Of a stretch of DNA of 61,627 nucleotides, positions 1-6,799 are shown one piece after another. The stretch lies in contig DJYQ01000005.1 in NCBI GenBank assembly GCA_002450165.1, forward strand, positions 1 through 61,627, given 5' to 3'. Made by a program: the position numbers and the translations under genes. How positions within the stretch are numbered: the stretch's first letter is position 1; every line of letters begins with the position of its first letter. This DNA comes from Prevotellaceae bacterium UBA6974. GTDB taxonomy: Bacteria > Bacteroidota > Bacteroidia > Bacteroidales > Bacteroidaceae. Below the pieces are notes generated by a model. The model saw only the letters and a program-made list of their open reading frames with translations, did not search any database and had not been told where the DNA came from.

Positions 1-1338
1 TTCTATAACAAGAGAGTCGGAAGCACTGGTGATGCAGACGTTTCAGGCTATCTGAAAATAATCAACAATGAAAACAGCACCCTCGAGGTCTCGCTTGAAA
101 AGGCCTTGAACGCAGGCGGTTTGGACGTCAGCCTCGACGGAGAATACCAGCCCTATTTCAGTGACCGCAATCTGTGTGTGACAAAGCTTGGCCCAAGCTC
201 CCTCGAAAGCATGGGCATCGTCAATACCGTCACCATCCCCTCAACCATCCAGTCCGTTGCACGTCCGCAGCACCATCAGGTACAGAACGCCTTCATCCTG
301 AATGGTACCGTAGGTGCAGTCAAGGATGGTGCACTCTACGACCTGACAGACAAATATCTGGTCACAGCCCCCAAGTCCTTCGAGACCCTCACCGTCCGTC
401 AGCAATTTGCCGACCATATAGCCGAGTACGCCTTCGAGAACATGACCAACCTGCGTAACCTGTACATTGACACGTATGTGCCCGCAGGCACCCTGGTTGA
501 CGACAACGAGAATCCCGCACCGGTAGTCAGTCCGGATGACGAAAACAGTTTCGCAGGATGCCCCGCAGACCTCAACGTCTATGTCAAGGACGGGACGACC
601 AATCAACTCTTCTACGGTGTACTGGCCCCCGGAAAGGCAGGCTATGGCTATATCAATGACGAAATATGGGCAGGCAAGTTTTACTGGGAATACGAAGATA
701 CCGAGGAACGACAGAACCACATTTTCTCGTACTTCCCCGTCACCCGTAACCCTCGCGGACTGTCCACACTCATTCTCGGCTACCCGGTACAACTGCCCGA
801 TGGCGTTTCCGCCTGGTGGGCAAAGTCATTCGAGGACGGCACCATCAAGTTCTGCCATATAGGCAAACAGATAGTACCCGCGCTGACCCCCGTCCTGCTC
901 ACCTACGAAGGCGACGGGCTGATATACCTGTCACGCTACGACGGACCCAATCCCGGAGCCGCAACCGAATTCGAGAGCAATCTGCTCAAGGGCAGCGTAG
1001 ATCCAGGCGGCCATTCCATGACCTCGTCCGAGATGATGAGCAATTTCTACACCCTGGGCCGTCCGTCAGGCGACAGCAGCTACGACAATCTGGGATTCTA
1101 CAAATACCATCCCAAGAACAACCTCCTGCCATCCTACGTCGCATGGTTCGCCGCCAGCGATGTACCAGACAACGCCCGTCTGGCAATAAGCTTTGACGAC
1201 GGTGAAAGCACAGGAATAACCGAAACAGAAGCCGCCACCAACCGCAACCACGACTACTATAGCCTCACCGGTCAGCGCGTCACCAAGCCAACCAAGGGAC
1301 TATACATCGTTGACGGCAGGAAAGTATTCATACCATAA
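1..1338 (+). CDS. BspA-like surface protein, C-terminal part (5' end outside window)
   Basis: The reading frame is open from base 1, so the true start lies upstream; a TTG at 106 is only the first possible start inside the window. The visible part has one leucine-rich BspA/LRR_5-like unit (IAEYAFENMTNLRNLYI, followed by a SFAGCPADLNVYV turn), then a long region without recognised domains. It ends in YYSLTGQRVTKPTKGLYIV plus DGRKVFIP, the short C-terminal tail seen on many secreted Prevotella-type proteins and related to type IX secretion sorting tails. The same tail type recurs at 14787, 53756, 57197 and 61601. Probably secreted or surface exposed; ligand unknown. Confidence 0.75.
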   Translation, partial: FYNKRVGSTGDADVSGYLKIINNENSTLEVSLEKALNAGGLDVSLDGEYQPYFSDRNLCVTKLGPSSLESMGIVNTVTIPSTIQSVARPQHHQVQNAFILNGTVGAVKDGALYDLTDKYLVTAPKSFETLTVRQQFADHIAEYAFENMTNLRNLYIDTYVPAGTLVDDNENPAPVVSPDDENSFAGCPADLNVYVKDGTTNQLFYGVLAPGKAGYGYINDEIWAGKFYWEYEDTEERQNHIFSYFPVTRNPRGLSTLILGYPVQLPDGVSAWWAKSFEDGTIKFCHIGKQIVPALTPVLLTYEGDGLIYLSRYDGPNPGAATEFESNLLKGSVDPGGHSMTSSEMMSNFYTLGRPSGDSSYDNLGFYKYHPKNNLLPSYVAWFAASDVPDNARLAISFDDGESTGITETEAATNRNHDYYSLTGQRVTKPTKGLYIVDGRKVFIP

Positions 1339-1349
1339 AGAACATCACT

Positions 1350-1517
1350 ATGAGCAAGAAAACATATCATGGCAGCATCTGCAGGGTCATTGACGTTCAA
1401 CCCCAGCAGCAGATGATGGTCCTCTCCACAGACGTCCCATACGATCCCGACACTAATACCGAGGAAGCCCTTTCCAGGGAATACGATGTAACAAATTATA
1501 ACGTATGGGAACAGTAA
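1350..1517 (+). CDS. Small 55-aa protein ending in YNVWEQ
   Basis: An ATG frame starts 11 bases after the preceding stop codon and overlaps the start of the transporter gene by 13 bases. The product begins MSKKTYHGSICRVIDV, is polar and acidic, and ends SREYDVTNYNVWEQ. It has no signal peptide. A second small protein at 14806-15030 also follows a large secreted protein and also carries YNVW near its C-terminus. Short proteins of this type commonly follow surface-protein genes in Prevotella; the function is unknown. The position and shared motif support a real gene. Confidence 0.6.
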   Translation: MSKKTYHGSICRVIDVQPQQQMMVLSTDVPYDPDTNTEEALSREYDVTNYNVWEQ

Positions 1518-2830
1518 TCATATTGCTACAGTTGTTTGTCGTCCTGGCCATGATATTCATCGGAGCCAAGGTTGGCGGCATAGGACTGGGCATCTACGGC
1601 ATGGTCGGTGTTTTTGTCCTGGTATTCGTGTTCGGTCTGGAACCAGGCAGCGTCCCCGTTGACGTCATGCTCATCATCGTCAGCGTCATCACAGCCTCCG
1701 CCTCTCTGCAGGCCGCAGGCGGTCTGGACTATATGGTTAAGGTAGCCGAACGCTTCCTCAAGAAACACCCCAGCCGCATAACATTCTTTGCACCCCTCGT
1801 CACATGGCTGTTTACACTGCTCGCAGGCACCGCACACACATGCTATGCCCTGCTACCTATCATCTCCGAGATAGCGCATAAGGCAAAAGTCCGCCCCGAG
1901 CGCCCCCTCTCCATTGCTACGATATCAGCATCCCTGGGATGCACAGGCTCCCCCGTATCAGCCGCTACCGCAGCAATCATTTCCGAGAAACTACTGGGAG
2001 CCCATGGCATCGGTATGACAGAAATCATGATGGTAACCATACCATCCTCGTTCATAGCCATACTGGTTGCATCACTGGTGCAGAACTACGTAGGCAAGCC
2101 ACTGGAGCAAGATCCCGAGTACCAGAGACGACTCAGCCAAGGACTTTTGGCAGATGAGACAGAAACCCAGTCAGAGAGCGAGTCAGCCAATCCCCATGCC
2201 CGCTGGGCCGTTATGGCATTCCTGCTGGGCGTCGTGCTCATAATGCTGTTTGGCATCTTCCCCTCGTTGCGTCCATCCTTCAACGGAGCAACCCTGGAGA
2301 TGAGCCTCACTATCGAAATCCTGATGATGAGCATTGCCGCCCTGATACTTCTTGTCGGCAAGGCCGACGTATATCAGGCCATGAAGGGCAACGTCTTTGC
2401 CTCAGGCATGAATGCCATGGTCTCCATCTTCGGCGTCGCCTGGATGGGCAGCACCTTCTTCCTGGGTCATGAACAAGAAATAATGCGCGGCGTCAACGGC
2501 GTATTCAGCACCTATCCCATGCTTTTCGCCATCCCCCTCTTCCTGTTCAGCATCATGCTCTTCTCTCAGGCAGCCACAGCCAAGACCCTTTTCCCCGTAG
2601 GACTTGCCCTGGGAGTGCCACCAACCATACTGCTTGTACTGTTCCCAGCAGTCAACGGCTATTTCTTCCTGCCCAACTATCCCACCTCGGTTGCAGCCAT
2701 CGGCTTTGACCGCACGGGAAGCACCCACATAGGCAAGTATGTCGTCAACCACTCCTTCCAGCTCCCCGGCTGGATTACGACATTCGTCAGCATCGGCGTC
2801 GGCTATCTGATAGTCAGCTTCTTGCTCTAA
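1505..2830 (+). CDS. dcuB: Anaerobic C4-dicarboxylate transporter, DcuA/DcuB family
   Basis: A 441-aa polytopic membrane protein with about ten or more hydrophobic segments. It matches the Dcu family along its length: an N-terminal GAKVGGIGLGIYG segment, VPVDVMLIIVSVITASASLQ followed by AAGGLDYM, the KVRPERPLS loop, LRPSFNGATLEM, SQAATAKTLFPVGLALGV, and NYPTSVAAIGFDRTGSTHIG near the end. These resemble DcuB more than DcuA. The family exchanges fumarate, malate or aspartate for succinate during anaerobic fumarate respiration, which fits a succinate-producing Bacteroidales. The length is normal. The gene overlaps the small upstream frame by 13 bases and ends before a strong terminator. Confidence 0.93.
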   Translation: MGTVIILLQLFVVLAMIFIGAKVGGIGLGIYGMVGVFVLVFVFGLEPGSVPVDVMLIIVSVITASASLQAAGGLDYMVKVAERFLKKHPSRITFFAPLVTWLFTLLAGTAHTCYALLPIISEIAHKAKVRPERPLSIATISASLGCTGSPVSAATAAIISEKLLGAHGIGMTEIMMVTIPSSFIAILVASLVQNYVGKPLEQDPEYQRRLSQGLLADETETQSESESANPHARWAVMAFLLGVVLIMLFGIFPSLRPSFNGATLEMSLTIEILMMSIAALILLVGKADVYQAMKGNVFASGMNAMVSIFGVAWMGSTFFLGHEQEIMRGVNGVFSTYPMLFAIPLFLFSIMLFSQAATAKTLFPVGLALGVPPTILLVLFPAVNGYFFLPNYPTSVAAIGFDRTGSTHIGKYVVNHSFQLPGWITTFVSIGVGYLIVSFLL

Positions 2831-2854
2831 GGGAGAACCCCCAAATAAACCAAA

Positions 2855-2888
2855 GATGCAGGACTCTTTCAGCCCTGCATCTTTTTTT
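2855..2888 (+). terminator. Rho-independent terminator after dcuB
   Basis: GATGCAGG (2855-2862) pairs exactly with CCTGCATC (2874-2881) and is followed by seven T. On the minus strand the same stem is followed by TTTGGTTTATTT, so it may also stop transcription of the convergent HNH gene. Confidence 0.85.
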
Positions 2889-2889
2889 A

Positions 2890-4080
2890 TCATCTGTTAC
2901 CTTTTGCCCTATTGTGCGTCTTGCACAACATCTGACAATTACTGATATCCGTAGCACCTCCCTTGCTCCAAGCAGTTACATGGTCGGCATCCATTTCGCC
3001 AAACTTGTATATTTTGGTACGAACATTGTCATGACCTTTGGCACACTCAGGACAATTGGAAATGCCTTGTGCTTGCGCTTCGCTGGTCTGGCGGGCATAC
3101 ACAGTTTTCTTTACGCTATCCTCAAAGATACGGATATTTAACAGACTCTTGTCTATCTCACCACCCAGTACATATTCAAAGATACCACGTTTGTTTGTTA
3201 CAAACTCGTCAGCATACAATTCGTTTACACGTTGTTGCAGTTGTGACGGATTATAAGAATTGGCATGATATTTCTCGTAGAATGCACCCCATTCCAATCC
3301 TCGCATCTCACTCTTTGGCTCACCAAACAGAGTCTTAGCCCATTCTATAACGGTATCGAAATATGTCTTCAACTCTTCGATGCTGTCCTCGTTACGATGC
3401 AGACTCATATATCCACCGACATTATCTTCCCCCTTTGACACCCATACAAGAGCCTCATGAAGGATTTCCTGGCGATTGGCGTTACCCTTTATATAACTAC
3501 TCCATTTTTGCAGTTGCGGATGGCGAGAGTTGCTGAAAGTTTCCTTCGCTTTTGTAACGAAAGGCCCCGAATAGGTCGCATTCAGCAATTCCTGCTTATT
3601 CAATGGCACACCAGCGATATTGATGGTTTCAAACCACTCCTTGATTTCCTTCTCCGTACCATTGCAGATATAGACAAGAAGTCTGTAGTTGAGAATCTTC
3701 TCTTGTTCTTCAGGGTTTAGTCCCGTAAAATACTGCTCCATGCCGAACTTGTCCTTGATGGCAAACTTACCCGTAACAAAGCGTCCAATACTTGTTATGC
3801 GTTGCTGTCCGTCCAAAATCTCGAATTCTGTCTGGGGTTTTGTATAATTCTCGTTGCGATTGAAATAGATTAATCCTATTGGATAATCCTTCAAGATGCT
3901 TTCAATTACAGCAACCTCTTTCTTTCCATCATTTTCAAGATAAAGGTAGTTACGCTGATACTCTGGCTGAATAGTCAGTTTGCCCGCCCAACCATTCAGG
4001 CCTTTGCCTTCCAACTGGTTATAGACAAAGCCCTCGCATATTTCCTTTACCGTAAGGTCGGTCATCAATGTCGTTTGCAT
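2890..4080 (-). CDS. DUF262 (GmrSD/ParB-like) protein with C-terminal HNH nuclease domain
   Basis: A 396-aa protein. The N-terminal half is a DUF262 domain: the QPEYQRNYLYL motif at residues 38-48 and DGQQR at 90-94, the signature of the ParB-like NTP-binding fold in GmrS-type proteins. The C-terminus is an HNH endonuclease with a zinc-binding C343-x2-C346 and C382/C386, DH at 366-367, N381 and H389. DUF262-HNH proteins occur in modification-dependent restriction and other antiphage systems. It lies 4 bases downstream of the adenine methylase on the same strand, so the two are very likely one operon and act as a restriction-modification or related defence pair. Whether it cuts unmodified or modified DNA cannot be told from sequence. 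Confidence 0.88.
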   Translation of the reverse strand: MQTTLMTDLTVKEICEGFVYNQLEGKGLNGWAGKLTIQPEYQRNYLYLENDGKKEVAVIESILKDYPIGLIYFNRNENYTKPQTEFEILDGQQRITSIGRFVTGKFAIKDKFGMEQYFTGLNPEEQEKILNYRLLVYICNGTEKEIKEWFETINIAGVPLNKQELLNATYSGPFVTKAKETFSNSRHPQLQKWSSYIKGNANRQEILHEALVWVSKGEDNVGGYMSLHRNEDSIEELKTYFDTVIEWAKTLFGEPKSEMRGLEWGAFYEKYHANSYNPSQLQQRVNELYADEFVTNKRGIFEYVLGGEIDKSLLNIRIFEDSVKKTVYARQTSEAQAQGISNCPECAKGHDNVRTKIYKFGEMDADHVTAWSKGGATDISNCQMLCKTHNRAKGNR

Positions 4081-4084
4081 GAAT

Positions 4085-5227
4085 CTATTGTTTTTTGCGG
4101 ATTATTATTCTACCAAAAGGTTTTTGAGGCATACCGTTTTCATCAAAATAATATGGCTGCCCATCTCTCAGACTCTTGTTCAATTTCCTCAATTCACGTG
4201 GATATGGTTTAAAGCCGAGTTCTTTTCCTGAGTCACCTTCAGCATTACCTATAATCTCAAACTGGTCTGGGCAATATTTATCAAGAAAGGAGCGAGGAAC
4301 ACCCATTAGTCCTTCGTAATCAGAAGGTATTGCGTCATAGAAAGGCACATCTATTGCATCATAATTTTCATAGTGAACATAACCTTTGCCTTTTATTTCC
4401 TTGTGCTTGGAATAAAGAATATTATCCTCCATTGTCATCAATGGTAATGGTTCGTGGCGTCGTCCATGTTCAAGATTAGTTATCCATATACTTGTAGAAC
4501 GTCCCAAAATCTTTCCATCAACAATTCTATAATTGCTACCTTCCTTTCCATTCTTCATATATTCGTCTTCCATACATTTGGGTACCTCAAACAGCAAATC
4601 CTGTGACATAGGTGTACTCCCAACCCAAATTCCGTTGTCTTTAATATATGGAAATACTTCTTTATAAGAAACACAATTCTTATTACAAATAAGCACAAAG
4701 TTTTTCTCGGCCTCCATTATCCAAGAGAAGAATTCCCTAAACAGTGAGAATGGTGGGTTTGTGATTATTATGTCAGCCTCATCTCGAAGGGCTTTTACCT
4801 CGTCGCTGCGGAAATCGCCGTCACCTTCCAAGTATGACCATTGCAAATCTTTTATATTAAAGCGACCATCGCTATTTATGTCCTCGTCAAGGATAAATAT
4901 CTTACCATTAGTACGACTTTTGTCAGCATCGTAATACGGACTTTCCGTTTCAAATAGGGTAGGTTGCCAGTCCTTTATCCGCTTTGATTCCACAGCATAG
5001 CTGGTACTTATCAGCTTTTTCAAGCCGAATGTCTCAAAGTTCTGTGCAAAGAATTTGGTAAAGTTACTCCATTCAGGGTCATCACATGGTAGCAGGACCA
5101 CCTTGTCACGAAATACATTAGGGTCATACTCCAGATAAGCGTTAATCTCTTTCTGAATATCAGCATATTGCGTATAGAACTCATCGTTCTTTGCCGTCTT
5201 AGCATTAGCAAGATTGGTATTTGCCAT
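4085..5227 (-). CDS. EcoRI-family adenine-specific DNA methyltransferase
   Basis: Starting at the ATG at 5227 gives 380 aa beginning MANTNLANAKTAKNDEFYTQ, the usual N-terminus of EcoRI-type methylases; the longer frame from 5278 adds 17 unlikely residues. The catalytic NPPF motif of N6-adenine methylases is at residues 157-160 (ADIIITNPPFSLFREF), and LPCDDPEWSNFTKFF (46-60) is a conserved family segment. It would methylate adenine in a specific DNA site using S-adenosylmethionine. It is somewhat longer than M.EcoRI. No EcoRI-like endonuclease is adjacent; the partner is a DUF262-HNH protein. Upstream lie an inverted repeat and a structured leader that may regulate it. Confidence 0.9.
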   Translation of the reverse strand: MANTNLANAKTAKNDEFYTQYADIQKEINAYLEYDPNVFRDKVVLLPCDDPEWSNFTKFFAQNFETFGLKKLISTSYAVESKRIKDWQPTLFETESPYYDADKSRTNGKIFILDEDINSDGRFNIKDLQWSYLEGDGDFRSDEVKALRDEADIIITNPPFSLFREFFSWIMEAEKNFVLICNKNCVSYKEVFPYIKDNGIWVGSTPMSQDLLFEVPKCMEDEYMKNGKEGSNYRIVDGKILGRSTSIWITNLEHGRRHEPLPLMTMEDNILYSKHKEIKGKGYVHYENYDAIDVPFYDAIPSDYEGLMGVPRSFLDKYCPDQFEIIGNAEGDSGKELGFKPYPRELRKLNKSLRDGQPYYFDENGMPQKPFGRIIIRKKQ

Positions 5228-5231
5228 ACAC

Positions 5232-5264
5232 GATTGATAGTTTATATTGCATCGACTATCAATC
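5232..5264. promoter_or_regulatory. 9-bp inverted repeat just upstream of the methylase start
   Basis: GATTGATAG (5232-5240) and CTATCAATC (5256-5264) are exact reverse complements separated by 15 bases, beginning 4 bases upstream of the methylase ATG. It could be an operator for autoregulation or a hairpin covering the start codon in the transcript. Confidence 0.55.
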
Positions 5265-5280
5265 ACGCCAAGACGCAAGA

Positions 5281-5477
5281 AAGGTGTGATGCACCTTTTG
5301 CGTTCAGCAAGAGGCAGCCTCGCATTGGTACCTCCGTCTCACTTGTAATGCACCACACCTATGTGTGTGCATCGCTATACCAAGTGAGAGCAGAGGACTC
5401 TGTACGAGTCACCTGTCACATATTATCTGCGAACTTGTTATACCAAATTAAGTTTGCGAGGCTTTTTGGCTGAACGC
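5281..5477 (-). ncRNA. Candidate structured leader RNA upstream of the methylase
   Basis: No gene fits this stretch but it folds well on paper. An outer helix pairs 5300-5308 (GCGTTCAGC) with 5469-5477, and 5317-5324 (GCCTCGCA) with 5455-5462, both exactly. Inside it, TCTCACTTG (5338-5346) pairs with CAAGTGAGA (5381-5389), closing a second arm ATGCACCACAC / GTGTGTGCAT. An outside hairpin AAGGTG/CACCTT lies at 5281-5297. A consensus promoter at 5540-5571 points leftward through it into the methylase. It could be a regulatory leader, a stand-alone RNA, or the remnant of a small palindromic element. No RNA family is recognised. Confidence 0.5.
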
Positions 5478-5539
5478 GAAATAATAGCAAATGCTTTTCT
5501 TTATCCAATAAGATTGTCCGGACTTACCCGAACGTGGTT

Positions 5540-5571
5540 CAAAGGTACGAATAAGCAAGCAGAATACAAAA
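5540..5571 (-). promoter_or_regulatory. Bacteroidetes promoter for leader RNA/methylase operon
   Basis: On the minus strand TTTTG (5571-5567) is followed after 19 bases by TACCTTTG (5547-5540), an exact match to the -33 TTTG / -7 TAnnTTTG consensus. The start point would be near 5533, leaving about 300 nt of leader before the methylase ATG. Confidence 0.7.
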
Positions 5572-5643
5572 CAAAAACCTTCCTTTTTTGATATTTGCCG
5601 CACATCCTTATCAATCAAATAATATTTGATAGTGTAGAAAATA

Positions 5644-5673
5644 TTGAAAATCAAAGGAAAAGTTATAAATTTG
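5644..5673 (+). promoter_or_regulatory. Bacteroidetes promoter for the 265-aa protein
   Basis: TTG (5644-5646), 19 bases, TAAATTTG (5666-5673). It overlaps a possible TTG start codon at 5644, which rules that start out and supports the ATG at 5695. Confidence 0.7.
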
Positions 5674-5694
5674 TGGGAGAGAAATGTTGTAGCA

Positions 5695-6492
5695 ATGGAT
5701 ACTAAGGATTTAAAAGGGAAAATTGCCCGAATGAATTTGAATGAGGTTTACAATATATCTCCTTCAGATCTCAATAGTTTGACTGACAATTTCAGTGAGC
5801 CGTTAGTCAGGTTGATATTTAAGAAAACGATTGAGATTGCAGAGCAGAAGGACCTCTTGGAATTTTTAAAAAAATCCTATGAGATCCATAAAGACAGAAC
5901 TACTCTTAAATGCTTTAAAACTCCTTTGTTCGACATCCATTATCCTGAGCACTTTGATTTATTTGAAGCAAATCTCGGCATCAACCGGATTATCACAGAA
6001 TCCGGTAGCGTAGCAGTCGGGAGTAATGAATATTTCGGACTCTTGGCAGAAACTTCAAATCAGAACAATCAATCACAGATTGTCGAGCAAGATAGCGTAG
6101 ATACCGCGGAAGAAGGTGTTGCGGATACTTCAGAACTGGAGTCCCGCATTGATAAACTGCAGACTGAGAACGAGAACTTGAAGCAGCAGTTGCATGAGTC
6201 AGAGAAATCAGCCACGTTGGCAGTGGAAATTGAAGAAATTCTTATAGAGCTGCTTACGCCGATTTTTAATAAGGACAGTGATATTGCGAGAACATTTATA
6301 AATGAGGTAAGAGATTGTGATGATATTGAAATTGTCAAAATCACGGGCAGATACGTGAAAGAAACAAAAGTATCCACTAGTTTTATTTATAGGCCTCTTT
6401 GGAGATTACTTCACGCATTCAGAATCTATAATTCGGGTGAAAGGAACTGGAACACCACCCTAAAATCACGTATTAATATTAAAAAGAGTTAG
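5695..6492 (+). CDS. Unknown 265-aa protein with central coiled coil
   Basis: I do not recognise this protein. The ATG at 5695 (MDTKDLKGKIARMNLNEVYN) is chosen because a consensus promoter sits directly upstream. The N-terminal 130 residues look helical (ISPSDLNSLTDNFSEPLVRL). A Gln/Asp/Ser-rich linker follows, then a predicted coiled coil (SELESRIDKLQTENENLKQQ) and a C-terminal helical domain ending in a basic tail. No signal peptide or membrane segment, so probably cytoplasmic. It is AT-rich compared with the flanking chromosome and lies between the methylase/nuclease pair and the primase gene. A defence accessory or element-maintenance role is possible but unsupported. Confidence 0.7.
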   Translation: MDTKDLKGKIARMNLNEVYNISPSDLNSLTDNFSEPLVRLIFKKTIEIAEQKDLLEFLKKSYEIHKDRTTLKCFKTPLFDIHYPEHFDLFEANLGINRIITESGSVAVGSNEYFGLLAETSNQNNQSQIVEQDSVDTAEEGVADTSELESRIDKLQTENENLKQQLHESEKSATLAVEIEEILIELLTPIFNKDSDIARTFINEVRDCDDIEIVKITGRYVKETKVSTSFIYRPLWRLLHAFRIYNSGERNWNTTLKSRINIKKS

Positions 6493-6493
6493 G

Positions 6494-6519
6494 TAGCGGA
6501 TTTGCCGCTACTTTTTTTT
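6494..6519 (+). terminator. Rho-independent terminator
   Basis: TAGCGG (6494-6499) pairs with CCGCTA (6505-6510), followed by C and eight T (6512-6519). It closes the single-gene unit of the 265-aa protein. Confidence 0.85.
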
Positions 6520-6570
6520 GCCGTTTCCTTTGGTTTCATTTCTACAAACCAAGGGAATTTTTTTTTTGAT

Positions 6571-6620
6571 TTCTATTCTTTTCTATTTATTTCTACACAT
6601 TTCTACACATTTCTACAAAT
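6571..6620. repeat. Five tandem 10-bp units beginning TTCTA (iteron-like)
   Basis: Five consecutive 10-mers run without gaps: TTCTATTCTT, TTCTATTTAT, TTCTACACAT, TTCTACACAT, TTCTACAAAT. A related TTTCTACAAACC lies at about 6539. The period equals one helical turn, the stretch is AT-rich and it sits directly upstream of the primase-helicase promoter. This arrangement resembles replication-initiator iterons. The rest of the gene-free 6520-6799 interval holds the promoter at 6644 and AT-rich sequence in which I see nothing else. Confidence 0.55.
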
Positions 6621-6643
6621 GTTTCTGTCCCAATATTATCATA

Positions 6644-6651
6644 TAACTTTG
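6644..6651 (+). promoter_or_regulatory. -7 box TAACTTTG for primase-helicase gene
   Basis: Exact TAnnTTTG match; only a weak -33 (GTTTCTG near 6621-6627). It would give a leader of about 140 nt before the ATG at 6800. Confidence 0.45.
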
Positions 6652-6799
6652 CACTAAAAAGGGTGGGTAGTACGTTGCCCTTGATATACGAAATGCAAAA
6701 TAATACATTATAATATATATGCGTGTGCAAAAGTGACAAATAGTCAAACGAGAAACATAATTCGACCGATATTTGTAGCAAGAAAAACTATTTATAATT

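Noticed and set aside
5281..5571. Retron (msr-msd) as explanation of the structured leader
   Set aside because: No reverse transcriptase is encoded nearby on either strand; the downstream gene is a methylase.
5644..5694. TTG start for the 265-aa protein
   Set aside because: The promoter -33 and -7 boxes lie within this stretch, so it cannot be translated from that transcript.
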